Shown: positions 1-5,661, numbered from the stretch's first letter. The stretch is DNA of 7,061 bases from Nocardioidaceae bacterium (GCA_025966335.1 JAICRS010000158.1:1-7061), one strand, 5' to 3'. Notes: generated by a model not told the origin, from the sequence alone. Numbers and translations are program-made.

Positions 1-1
1 G

Positions 2-292
2 ACCGTGGCGCTGACCCGCGCGTTCCTGTTCGCCGCCGCCTCCGTCGCCCAGGAGCTCGCCGTGGCCGGCCGGCCCGTCTCCCGGAGGCTCACCCGGGCG
101 ATGCGCGAGCCCGGGTCCGGTGATCCCGGGTCCGGTGAACCCGACGCCGAGCCCAGTGAGCAAGAGGTCGCGATCGCCAAGGTCATCGCCGACGTCTGGC
201 TGGCCAGCCTCGTGCAGTGGGTGACCGGCCGTTCCTCGGCGGCCGATGTCGGCAGGTCCCTGGACGTGGCCGTCCGGCTGCTGCTGCGTTGA
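2..292 (+). CDS. TetR/AcrR-family transcriptional regulator, C-terminal part (5' truncated by window edge)
   Basis: This is the in-frame 3' end of a gene that begins before the window. The frame is open from base 2 and stops at TGA 290-292. The GTG at base 5 is in frame but has no visible Shine-Dalgarno and is probably internal. The 96 visible residues are mostly alpha-helical. They end in a pattern typical of the C-terminal ligand-binding and dimerisation domain of TetR regulators: IADVWLASLVQWVTGR, then an acidic turn and an amphipathic helix ending AVRLLLR. The DNA-binding helix-turn-helix would lie in the missing N-terminus, so the family call rests on C-terminal style alone. A low-complexity linker, PGSGDPGSGEPDAEPSE, interrupts the helical part and looks like a recent in-frame expansion. 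The gene converges on the SMP-30-like gene. A generic helical protein cannot be excluded. Confidence 0.6.
   Translation, partial: TVALTRAFLFAAASVAQELAVAGRPVSRRLTRAMREPGSGDPGSGEPDAEPSEQEVAIAKVIADVWLASLVQWVTGRSSAADVGRSLDVAVRLLLR
110..138 (+). repeat. Tandem 14-bp direct repeat inside the TetR-like gene
   Basis: CCCGGGTCCGGTGA occurs at 110-123 and again at 125-138, a period of 15 bp. It encodes PGSGD-PGSGE. The period is a multiple of three, so the reading frame is kept. This looks like a small slippage duplication in a flexible inter-helix loop. Confidence 0.8.
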
Positions 293-297
293 CGCCA

Positions 298-351
298 CCG
301 AGTTGTCAGGCGGTGAGTGCGCCAGAGCGTCCGCAGCGCCTGACAACTCGG
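298..351. repeat. Perfect 15-bp inverted repeat between convergent genes; possible bidirectional transcription stop or dispersed palindromic element
   Basis: The left arm CCGAGTTGTCAGGCG (298-312) and right arm CGCCTGACAACTCGG (337-351) are exact reverse complements separated by 24 bases. It almost fills the 67-bp gap between the TetR-like stop (292) and the stop of the opposing gene (360). The position suits a terminator serving both strands. Against a classical intrinsic terminator, the 24-base loop is large and neither side has a T-run. It could be a repeated palindromic element or, less likely at two 3' ends, a protein-binding site. Confidence 0.7.
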
Positions 352-359
352 CGCTCCCG

Positions 360-1340
360 TCAGTCGTCGAACTCGTCCACCCGCGTGATCCAGTACTCGG
401 TGTCCGGGGTCGGGTCCGTGCCGAAGCGGGCGTTCACGGCCCACAACGAGTCGCGGGTGAGGGCGACCGTGGTCGGCACGTCGAAGTCGCGGTCGCGGAG
501 GTCCGCGACGACGCGGCCTTCGGGATCGTCGTCGTCCTCGTCGAGCTCGATCACCGTGATCATGTTGTCCTGGTTGCGCACGACGTACAGGATGTCGTCG
601 TCCCGCTCCAGCCCGTCCCCGTTCACCAGGCTCGCGCCGTGCAGGTCCACCTCATCCGTGTGGCCGTTGCGCGGCCGGATCAGGAACAGCTTGCCGGTGT
701 TGCTCTGGACGGCCAGCAGCTTGCCCTCGAACCGGACGATCCCGTTCAGGTTGAAGCCCTCGACGTACTCCAGGTCTCCGGTCAGCGGGAGCGTCTTCGC
801 GGCGGAGGCGGGCGGCAGCGGTGAGTCCGCGTCACGGTCGAGCGGGATCACCGCGAGCTCCTGGTACATGGAGTCGGTCACGAACACCCCGCGTCTGGTC
901 ACGGTCAGGTCGTTGAGGAAGCGCGGCATGTCGGGATCCGGCGCCGCGAACGTGTACGTCGCGACCACGTCGCCCGTGTGGGCGTCATGCGCCCGGACCT
1001 CTCCGGTCGGTCCCCCGGCAACCCAGAGCAGGCCGCGCCGGCGGTCGAAGTCGATGCCGACCCCCACCCGTCCGTCGACACCCTTCTCGAGCACGTCGCC
1101 CATTCCGGTCCTGGGGTTCCCCATCCAGATGCCTCCGCCGGCCAGTGAACCGACGAACAGCGACCTGTGGTTCGTGGTGATGCCTTCGGGCTGCCAGCCG
1201 TCCGGCAGCTCGATCCGGTCCGGCAGCCCCTTGCGGTGCCGGTCGTCGTGCCCGTCGTCGTCGGCGTGAGCGGCAACCTGGAGCGGCACCAGCGCCACCA
1301 TCAGAGTCATCGTTCCGGCAGCGAGGCGCAGTGGCTTCAT
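360..1340 (-). CDS. Exported SMP-30/gluconolactonase/LRE-like six-bladed beta-propeller protein
   Basis: The 326-residue protein starts at ATG 1340-1338, with a purine-rich Shine-Dalgarno (GGGAAGAGAG, 1357-1348) seven bases upstream. Residues 1-26 form a signal peptide: MKPLR, a hydrophobic core to about residue 22, then a probable cleavage site after AHA-26. A short Asp/His-rich stretch (DDDGHDDRHRKG) follows, then repeated beta-strand units. Metal-site positions of SMP-30/gluconolactonase enzymes appear to be kept: Glu52 in PEGI, Asn199 in NLNGI and Asp242 in NGDGL, with Asn143 in RFLND in the substrate position. This mapping is by motif and spacing, without a structural alignment. Such proteins usually hydrolyse lactones or related esters with a divalent cation, but the substrate here is unknown. 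The reading frame stays open well upstream of 1340, but that part is antisense to the serine hydrolase gene and lacks coding character. The gene is transcribed divergently from the serine hydrolase operon. Confidence 0.75.
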   Translation of the reverse strand: MKPLRLAAGTMTLMVALVPLQVAAHADDDGHDDRHRKGLPDRIELPDGWQPEGITTNHRSLFVGSLAGGGIWMGNPRTGMGDVLEKGVDGRVGVGIDFDRRRGLLWVAGGPTGEVRAHDAHTGDVVATYTFAAPDPDMPRFLNDLTVTRRGVFVTDSMYQELAVIPLDRDADSPLPPASAAKTLPLTGDLEYVEGFNLNGIVRFEGKLLAVQSNTGKLFLIRPRNGHTDEVDLHGASLVNGDGLERDDDILYVVRNQDNMITVIELDEDDDDPEGRVVADLRDRDFDVPTTVALTRDSLWAVNARFGTDPTPDTEYWITRVDEFDD

Positions 1341-1356
1341 GACAAGACTCTCTTCC

Positions 1357-1370
1357 CGGCCCGAGGGCCG
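1357..1370 (-). other. Short GC hairpin in the 5' leader of the SMP-30-like gene
   Basis: CGGCCC (1357-1362) and GGGCCG (1365-1370) are exact complements. They would form a tight stem, effectively CGGCC with a four-base loop, touching the 5' end of the purine-rich Shine-Dalgarno at 1357-1348. It could modulate ribosome access. No ligand-binding domain is recognisable and it may be incidental in GC-rich DNA. Confidence 0.35.
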
Positions 1371-1384
1371 TCTCGGACATGGTT

Positions 1385-1399
1385 CTCCGTTGTACGGAG
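1385..1399. promoter_or_regulatory. Possible operator / -10 region of the SMP-30-like gene
   Basis: CTCCGT (1385-1390) and ACGGAG (1394-1399) form an inverted repeat with a three-base centre. On the minus strand the centre reads TACAAC (1394-1389), a partial match to a TATAAT -10 box, about 50 bases before the ATG at 1340. No convincing -35 box is visible 16-18 bases upstream. A regulator site overlapping a promoter is possible, with weak support. Confidence 0.25.
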
Positions 1400-1483
1400 G
1401 AAGCAGGGGCCGGGATTGCGTGGCGCGCGGCGAGTTCAGGTCGATCTTCGGGACCTCGCTGCCCCTTGTCCCTGCCACGGTCG

Positions 1484-1489
1484 TAGCCT
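1484..1489 (+). promoter_or_regulatory. Putative -10 element for leaderless transcription of the serine hydrolase operon
   Basis: TAGCCT fits the actinobacterial TANNNT -10 pattern and ends seven bases before the ATG at 1497, the spacing expected if transcription begins at or next to the start codon. No Shine-Dalgarno precedes this ATG (the bases are CTCTGGGAC), unlike the downstream genes. No good -35 match was found. Confidence 0.35.
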
Positions 1490-1496
1490 CTGGGAC

Positions 1497-2363
1497 ATGT
1501 CCTCCGACCTGCACCTCGCGCCCGCCGTACGCCGCGACCTCGACGACCTCGTGGACAGGTTCGTGAAGCAGCATGCCGGCGACGAGGGGGCAACGGTCTC
1601 CGTCTGGTGCGGGGACATCTCGGGCACGCCGGCGTACACCCGCGACGAGCTCGCGCCGCACTACGCCGCGAGCACGATGAAGCTGCCGCTGCTGGTCGCG
1701 GCCTACCGCCGCCACGAGCGCGGGGAGCTCGACCTCGATGCCGAGGTGCCCGTGCACAACGAGTTCTCCTCCGCCGAGGACGGGTCGTCCTTCGCGCTGG
1801 AGCAGTCCGACGACCAGGACGACGAGACCTGGCAGCTCGTCGGCTCCCGGGCGAGCCTGCGTCGGCTGGTGCGGCACGCGATCGTGAAGTCGGGGAACCT
1901 GGCCACGAACCTGGTGCTGGAGCGCGTCGGTCCCGGCGAGGTCGCGAACGTGCTGGTCGACGCCGGGTGCAGCGGCGCCACCACGCTCCCGCGCGGGATC
2001 GAGGACGCCGTCGCCCGTGAAGCCGGACTGGACAACTGGGTCACCGCGCACGACCTGGCCCTGGTGATGACCGGCGTCGCCGAGCGTCGGCTGGCCCGCG
2101 AGCAGACCTGTGTCGACATCGAGCAGGTTGTTGCGGCGCAGGAGCACCGCGACAAGATCCCGGCCGGTCTGCCGGCGGGCACGTATGTTGCGAACAAGAC
2201 CGGGTGGGTCGAGGGGGTGGCGCACGACGTGGCGCTGGTGCGACCTGGGGACGGTCCGCCGTACGTCCTCGCCGTCTGCACGACCGCCGACGTGCCCGAG
2301 GAGACGGCGAACGCGCTGATCGCCGGGATCAGCCGCAGGATCTGGGAGGGCCGCGAGGCGTGA
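1497..2363 (+). CDS. Cytoplasmic class A beta-lactamase-fold serine hydrolase (Beta-lactamase2 type), first gene of a murein-peptide operon
   Basis: The product has 288 residues with no signal peptide or membrane segment, so it should act in the cytoplasm. The penicillin-interacting motifs are present in order. Ser59-Thr-Met-Lys62 is the SxxK nucleophile motif (ASTMKLP). Ser132-Gly-Asn134 is the SxN motif (KSGNLATN). Lys234-Thr-Gly236 is the KTG motif (NKTGWVEG). The canonical ExxLN of true class A lactamases is not clear: the corresponding stretch reads RGIEDAVAREAGLDN, with Glu169 the nearest candidate general base. A beta-lactam resistance role is therefore doubtful, and a peptidase or amidase acting on peptidoglycan fragments is more likely. 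Its TGA overlaps the GTG of the dipeptide epimerase gene, implying translational coupling and a shared pathway. In Bacillus ykf operons the comparable place is held by an unrelated LD-carboxypeptidase (YkfA). The exact substrate is unknown. Confidence 0.8.
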   Translation: MSSDLHLAPAVRRDLDDLVDRFVKQHAGDEGATVSVWCGDISGTPAYTRDELAPHYAASTMKLPLLVAAYRRHERGELDLDAEVPVHNEFSSAEDGSSFALEQSDDQDDETWQLVGSRASLRRLVRHAIVKSGNLATNLVLERVGPGEVANVLVDAGCSGATTLPRGIEDAVAREAGLDNWVTAHDLALVMTGVAERRLAREQTCVDIEQVVAAQEHRDKIPAGLPAGTYVANKTGWVEGVAHDVALVRPGDGPPYVLAVCTTADVPEETANALIAGISRRIWEGREA

Positions 2364-3436
2364 GCAAGATCGAGACGGTCACCTGCGAACGGCTCTCCGT
2401 TCCGTTGCACACGCCGTTCGTCACCGCACTGCGCCGGACCACCACCACGGACACCGTCGTGGTCCGGATCACCGACAGCGACGGTGTCACCGGCTGGGGC
2501 GAGGCACCGCAGGTGTGGCAGGTCACCGGCGAGTCGCTCGCCGGCGCCGAGGCGTGCGTGTCCGGTCCCCTGCAGGCGGTGGTCGTCGGCGCCGACGCGG
2601 ACGGCCTGCTCCCCCTCTGCCGCGCGGTCGCCGGAGCCGTGGCCCGCAACTTCGGCGCCAAGGCCGCCGTCGACGTCGCGCTGCACGACCTGGCGGCCCG
2701 GCGTCGCGGACTGAGCCTGCCGACGTTCCTGGGCTCGACGACGCACCGGGTGCCGACCGACGTGACCCTCGCGGCCGGCGACGCCTCCGAGCTGGCCGCC
2801 GCCGCGACCGGCCGGGTCGCCGACGGCTTCTCGGTCCTGAAGATGAAGGTCGGCACCGACGCCGCCACCGACGTGGCCCGGGTGCGGGCCGCCCGCAGCG
2901 CCGTCGGCGCCGACGTCCGGATCCGCCTGGACGCCAACCAGGGGTGGACCCCGCGCGAGGCGGTCCGCGTGATCCGCGCCCTGGAGGACAGCGATGCCGA
3001 CGTGGAGCTCGTGGAGCAGCCGGTCCGGGCCGAGGACCTCGACGGCCTGTCCTGGGTGACCGACCGGGTGCACACCCCGGTGATGGCCGACGAGTCGGTG
3101 TACGGCGTGCGCGACCTGGTCGAGGTGATCCGGCGCCGCGCAGCCGACATGGTGAACGTGAAGCTGGCCAAGTGCGGCGGCCTGTCGGTGGCGGGGACGC
3201 TGCTGGAGATGGCCCGGGCACACCAGCTGGGCACCATCGTCGGCTCCATGATGGAGAGCCACATCGGGGTGGGCGCCGCCGCCAGCCTGGTCGCCGCGCA
3301 CGGGACGACCGTCACCGCGGACCTCGACGCCGCGTGGTGGGCGGCCTCCTCACCAGTCGTCGGCGGGATGTCGTACGACGGACCGGTCGTCGTCCTCCCG
3401 GAGGCCCCCGGACTCGGGATCGAGGCCCTGCGCTGA
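2360..3436 (+). CDS. L-Ala-D/L-Glu (dipeptide) epimerase, enolase superfamily, YkfB/YcjG-like
   Basis: This enzyme is expected to epimerise the alpha-carbon of the second residue of L-Ala-D-Glu, a murein-peptide breakdown product, to give L-Ala-L-Glu, which ordinary peptidases can use. The 358-residue length is normal for the family. Catalytic residues of the muconate-lactonising subgroup are all visible: Lys161-Met-Lys163 (LKMKVG), metal ligands Asp191 (RLDANQGW), Glu219 (VEQP) and Asp244 (ADES), and Lys268 (NVKLAKCGG). The C-terminal Asp321-Leu-Asp323 matches the DxD pair that binds the dipeptide amino group in characterised Ala-Glu epimerases, and GSMMESHIG (295-303) is also typical. The GTG start at 2360 shares GTGA with the upstream stop and follows GGAGG (2345-2349) at ten bases. 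The TGA at 3434 overlaps the next ATG. Related dipeptide specificities occur in the family, but the operon favours Ala-Glu. Confidence 0.9.
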   Translation: MSKIETVTCERLSVPLHTPFVTALRRTTTTDTVVVRITDSDGVTGWGEAPQVWQVTGESLAGAEACVSGPLQAVVVGADADGLLPLCRAVAGAVARNFGAKAAVDVALHDLAARRRGLSLPTFLGSTTHRVPTDVTLAAGDASELAAAATGRVADGFSVLKMKVGTDAATDVARVRAARSAVGADVRIRLDANQGWTPREAVRVIRALEDSDADVELVEQPVRAEDLDGLSWVTDRVHTPVMADESVYGVRDLVEVIRRRAADMVNVKLAKCGGLSVAGTLLEMARAHQLGTIVGSMMESHIGVGAAASLVAAHGTTVTADLDAAWWAASSPVVGGMSYDGPVVVLPEAPGLGIEALR

Positions 3437-4365
3437 TGGCCACCCCGCACCCGCTCCACGGTGACCCCGACGTCCTCGAGGTCTCCGTGCCGGTCGCCAC
3501 CGTGTGGACCGGCCCCGAGGCCCCGCGCGACGTAGACGCCGCCGCGGTGGCGGACCCCCCGGACGTGGCCGGCTGGGCGGCGTCGATGGACGCGCAGGTC
3601 CGCAAGGGCCTGAACGGCCGCACGCTGACCCAGCTGCTGATGGGCGAGGGTGTGCGGGTCCTGGAGGAACGCGGCGACTGGGTTCAGGTGGCCGCACTCG
3701 GGCAGCAGTCCTCCCTGCACGGCGACGGCTATCCGGGTTGGGTACGCCGGGGGCACCTGGCGGAGCCCGTGCTGCGGACCGACGGAGCCGAGGCCTTCGT
3801 GATGAGCCGCTCGGCCGTCTGCGACCTCGACGACGGCAGCCGGTGCAAGCTGTCGTTCGGCACGGCGCTCCGGGTCGAGCAGCGGGAGCCCGACGCGGTC
3901 CGGGTGCTCCTGCCCGGTGGCCGGACGGGCCGGGTCGCCGGCTCCGACGTACGCCTGTCCGACACGGCGGAGCAGCCGGCCTACGGCGTCGACGACATCC
4001 TCACCGCAGCACGGCAGTTCCTCGGCATGCGCTACCTCTGGGGCGGCACCAGCTCGTGGGGGCTGGACTGCTCCGGGCTGGTGCACCTGACCTACCGAGC
4101 GCATGGCGTGCGGGTCCCCCGCGACGCCTACGACCAGGCGGACGGCGTGGTCCCGGTCCCGCTGGGTGAGGTCCAGCCGGGTGACCTGTACTTCTTCGCC
4201 CGCCCCGGCGAACGGGTCTACCACGTCGGGTTCGTCACCCGACGCGTGTCACCGGACGGCACCCGGTGGATGCTGCACGCCCCCGAGAGCGGCGAGCTGA
4301 TCGAGGACGCCCCGATGGCACCGCACCGGGTGGAGACGCTGGTGTCCGCCGGGCGCGTGCGCTAG
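3436..4365 (+). CDS. NlpC/P60 (C40) peptidase with N-terminal SH3-like domains, YkfC-like gamma-D-glutamyl-L-diamino acid endopeptidase
   Basis: The 309-residue protein lacks a signal peptide and so probably acts in the cytoplasm on imported murein peptides. Residues about 15-110 and 118-175 look like two bacterial SH3 domains (note VRVLEERGDWVQVA and YPGWVRRGHLAEP). The NlpC/P60 domain spans about 185-305. Its catalytic triad is Cys212 (GLDCSGLVHLTY), His263 (VYHVGFV) and His281 (WMLHAPE). RYLWGGTSSWGLDCSG is characteristic of YkfC-type enzymes, which cut between gamma-D-Glu and the diamino acid in peptides with a free N-terminal L-Ala. That cut yields the L-Ala-D-Glu substrate of the upstream epimerase. 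The ATG overlaps the epimerase stop as TGATG, with GAGG (3422-3425) ten bases before. Its TAG shares CTAG with the opposing terC stop. Exact specificity is inferred from family and context. Confidence 0.88.
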   Translation: MATPHPLHGDPDVLEVSVPVATVWTGPEAPRDVDAAAVADPPDVAGWAASMDAQVRKGLNGRTLTQLLMGEGVRVLEERGDWVQVAALGQQSSLHGDGYPGWVRRGHLAEPVLRTDGAEAFVMSRSAVCDLDDGSRCKLSFGTALRVEQREPDAVRVLLPGGRTGRVAGSDVRLSDTAEQPAYGVDDILTAARQFLGMRYLWGGTSSWGLDCSGLVHLTYRAHGVRVPRDAYDQADGVVPVPLGEVQPGDLYFFARPGERVYHVGFVTRRVSPDGTRWMLHAPESGELIEDAPMAPHRVETLVSAGRVR

Positions 4366-5408
4366 TCCCGGCGGGGACCGGTGCTGGCGTCCAGCTCCTG
4401 CTTGCTGCGCCCCCTGGAGACGATCAGGCTGACCACCGTGGTGATCGCGAGCGTTCCGACGATCACGGCCAGGGACAACCAGATCGGGATCTCCGGAGCC
4501 CAGCTGATGTCCTCGCCGCCGTTGATGAACGGCAGCTCGTTCTCGTGCATCGCGTGCAGCACCAGCTTCACGCCGATGAAGCCGAGCAGGACCGCGAGGC
4601 CGTAGGACAGGAAGATCAACCGCTCCAGCAGGCCGCCGATCAGGAAGTACAGCTGCCTGAGGCCCATCAGCGCGAAGATGTTCGCCGTGAACACCAGGTA
4701 GGGATCGCGGGTGAGTCCGTAGATGGCGGGGATCGAGTCCAGCGCGAAGAGCAGGTCCGTCGTGCCCAGGGTGAGGATCACGATGAACATCGGCGTGATC
4801 AGCCGCTTGCCGTTCTCCTTCGTGATCAGCTTCGTGCCGTGGTACTCCTTCGTGGCGGGGAAGCGCTTCTCCACCCACTTGATCAGCTTGTTCTCCTCGT
4901 ACTCGTCCTCGTCCTCGGCCCCCTCCTTGGCGAGCTTGAAGGCGGTGAAGATCAGGAACGCGCCGAAGACGTAGAACACCCAGCTGAACTCGTTGATCGC
5001 CGCGGCGCCGACAAGGATGAAGATCGCGCGCATGATCAGCGCGAGGACGATGCCGATCATCAGTGCCGTCTGCTGGTACTGGCGGGGCACCTGGAACTTG
5101 CTCATGATGATCAGGAAGATGAACAGGTTGTCGACGGAGAGCGAGTACTCCGTCAGCCAGCCGGCGAAGAACTCAGGGCCCGGGTTGGGGCTCAGCTCGT
5201 GCGGCTCGGCGAAGAACCACAGCGCCAGGCCGAAGAGCACGGCCAGGGAGACGAAGAAGATCAGGTGCCGGCTGACCTCCTTCATCGACGGCTCGTGCGG
5301 CCGGCGGCCGATGATCAGCAGGTCGACGAGCAGCACACCGACCGTGACCACGATCGTGATCACCCAGATCAGCGGTGAGGCGACGGAGTCACCTAGGAAA
5401 CTCTCCAC
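4362..5408 (-). CDS. TerC-family integral membrane protein, probable Mn2+ exporter/homeostasis factor
   Basis: This is a polytopic membrane protein of 348 residues. Hydrophobic segments lie at about 12-34, 48-66, 91-103, 114-136, 142-158, 204-222, 237-258, 265-285 and 306-329. Two conserved TerC signatures with intramembrane acidic residues are present: EYSLSVDNLFIF (87-98, Asp93) and TDLLFALDSIPA (217-228, Asp218 and Asp224). A charged loop (KEGAEDEDEYEENK, 161-174) separates the halves. TerC members such as E. coli Alx and B. subtilis MeeF/MeeY are linked to manganese export or to metalating exported enzymes. The tellurite-resistance name is historical. The GTG start at 5408 was chosen because GGAGGAG lies eight bases upstream. 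The frame is open for 22 more codons, to an ATG at 5474, but that stretch runs through the leader RNA. The gene has its own promoter and a yybP-ykoY-type riboswitch, consistent with induction by excess Mn2+. Confidence 0.9.
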   Translation of the reverse strand: MESFLGDSVASPLIWVITIVVTVGVLLVDLLIIGRRPHEPSMKEVSRHLIFFVSLAVLFGLALWFFAEPHELSPNPGPEFFAGWLTEYSLSVDNLFIFLIIMSKFQVPRQYQQTALMIGIVLALIMRAIFILVGAAAINEFSWVFYVFGAFLIFTAFKLAKEGAEDEDEYEENKLIKWVEKRFPATKEYHGTKLITKENGKRLITPMFIVILTLGTTDLLFALDSIPAIYGLTRDPYLVFTANIFALMGLRQLYFLIGGLLERLIFLSYGLAVLLGFIGVKLVLHAMHENELPFINGGEDISWAPEIPIWLSLAVIVGTLAITTVVSLIVSRGRSKQELDASTGPRRD

Positions 5409-5416
5409 GAAACGAA

Positions 5417-5423
5417 CTCCTCC
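5417..5423 (-). promoter_or_regulatory. Shine-Dalgarno that sets the terC GTG start
   Basis: On the minus strand GGAGGAG (5423-5417) is followed by eight bases and GTG (5408-5406). It lies within a self-complementary CCTCCGGAGG (5428-5419), whose sequence is largely duplicated about 87 bases upstream at the end of the riboswitch. Confidence 0.8.
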
Positions 5424-5431
5424 GGAGGTCT
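5420..5431 (-). repeat. 12-bp direct repeat, copy 2 (overlaps the terC Shine-Dalgarno)
   Basis: AGACCTCCGGAG on the minus strand, identical to 5507-5518. Nine bases of copy 1 (CCTCCGGAG) can pair with CTCCGGAGG here, which would mask the Shine-Dalgarno. Confidence 0.75.
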
Positions 5432-5506
5432 TCGGGCGGGCACGGGACCGGTGGGCATCGGTGGCAACACCCAACAGCGGAACCCGGGCACCAGGACAAG
5501 GACTAG

Positions 5507-5518
5507 CTCCGGAGGTCT
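5507..5518 (-). repeat. 12-bp direct repeat, copy 1 (contains the riboswitch P1 3' strand)
   Basis: AGACCTCCGGAG on the minus strand. Its CCTCC (5515-5511) is complementary to GGAGG (5623-5619) at the 5' end of the riboswitch, and equally to the GGAGG of the terC Shine-Dalgarno. Confidence 0.75.
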
Positions 5519-5623
5519 CTTCCGCTCACACGTCACGACGTGCGGGCCAGCGTCGCCGGGAGGCACCCGTGCACCGGGTGGGATCCGTGATGACGACGAC
5601 GCTGCGAAGGAATACTCCCCTCC
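5511..5623 (-). promoter_or_regulatory. yybP-ykoY-type manganese riboswitch in the terC leader
   Basis: On the minus strand the leader carries the two conserved metal-binding loop signatures of the yybP-ykoY family: GGGGAGTA (5620-5613) and CGTCATCACG (5597-5588). Helices can be drawn around them. P1 is GGAGG (5623-5619) with CCTCC (5515-5511). A second helix is CAGCGTCG (5603-5596) with CGACGCTG (5555-5548). A hairpin CACCCG/CGGGTG (5580-5575 with 5569-5564) and a further hairpin CACGT/ACGTG (near 5542-5529) complete the fold. This family senses Mn2+ and commonly precedes terC/alx and other Mn exporters, exactly the gene that follows. The pairings were traced by eye; a covariance-model score was not available. 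Confidence 0.82.
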
Positions 5624-5633
5624 ACGCGCTTCC

Positions 5634-5661
5634 ATTCTCCCAGACGGGTGGGTACCCACAA
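5634..5661 (-). promoter_or_regulatory. Putative sigma-70-type promoter for terC
   Basis: On the minus strand TTGTGG (5661-5656) and GAGAAT (5639-5634) are 16 bases apart and resemble -35 and -10 boxes. The predicted start near 5627 is only a few bases before the riboswitch P1 helix at 5623, which is the main support. Confidence 0.5.
5647..5658. promoter_or_regulatory. 12-bp perfect palindrome inside the terC promoter
   Basis: GTGGGTACCCAC is fully self-complementary. It overlaps the end of the putative -35 box and half of the spacer, a place where a bound dimeric regulator would block RNA polymerase. The regulator is unknown and chance occurrence is possible. Confidence 0.35.

Noticed and set aside
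217..1269. Plus-strand open frame opposite the SMP-30-like gene
   Set aside because: Ser/Arg/Pro-rich shadow of the minus-strand gene, with no Shine-Dalgarno or domain, and it begins inside the TetR-like gene.
360..1340. Possible annotation of the beta-propeller as a superoxide dismutase
   Set aside because: Relatives sometimes carry that name, but no SOD metal-binding motif is visible. The repeats and metal residues fit SMP-30/gluconolactonase.
1341..2225. Upstream in-frame extension of the SMP-30-like gene on the minus strand, to a 621-residue protein
   Set aside because: The extension is antisense to the well-supported serine hydrolase, has low-complexity His/Arg/Gly-rich composition, and is followed by a proper signal peptide with its own Shine-Dalgarno at 1340. 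The extension is a GC-driven open frame.
1497..2363. Acquired beta-lactam resistance gene
   Set aside because: No signal peptide, no clear ExxLN, base composition like its neighbours, and operon coupling to murein-peptide enzymes argue for a housekeeping role.
2329..4224. Very long minus-strand open frame antisense to the epimerase and C40 genes
   Set aside because: The composition is Arg/Ser/Thr-rich without recognisable motifs. The plus-strand genes carry complete catalytic sets, so this is a shadow frame typical of high-GC DNA.
5409..5474. 22-residue N-terminal extension of TerC to an upstream ATG
   Set aside because: There is no good ribosome site for that ATG. The extension would translate through the leader and the Shine-Dalgarno, and GTG 5408 has a strong site at correct spacing.
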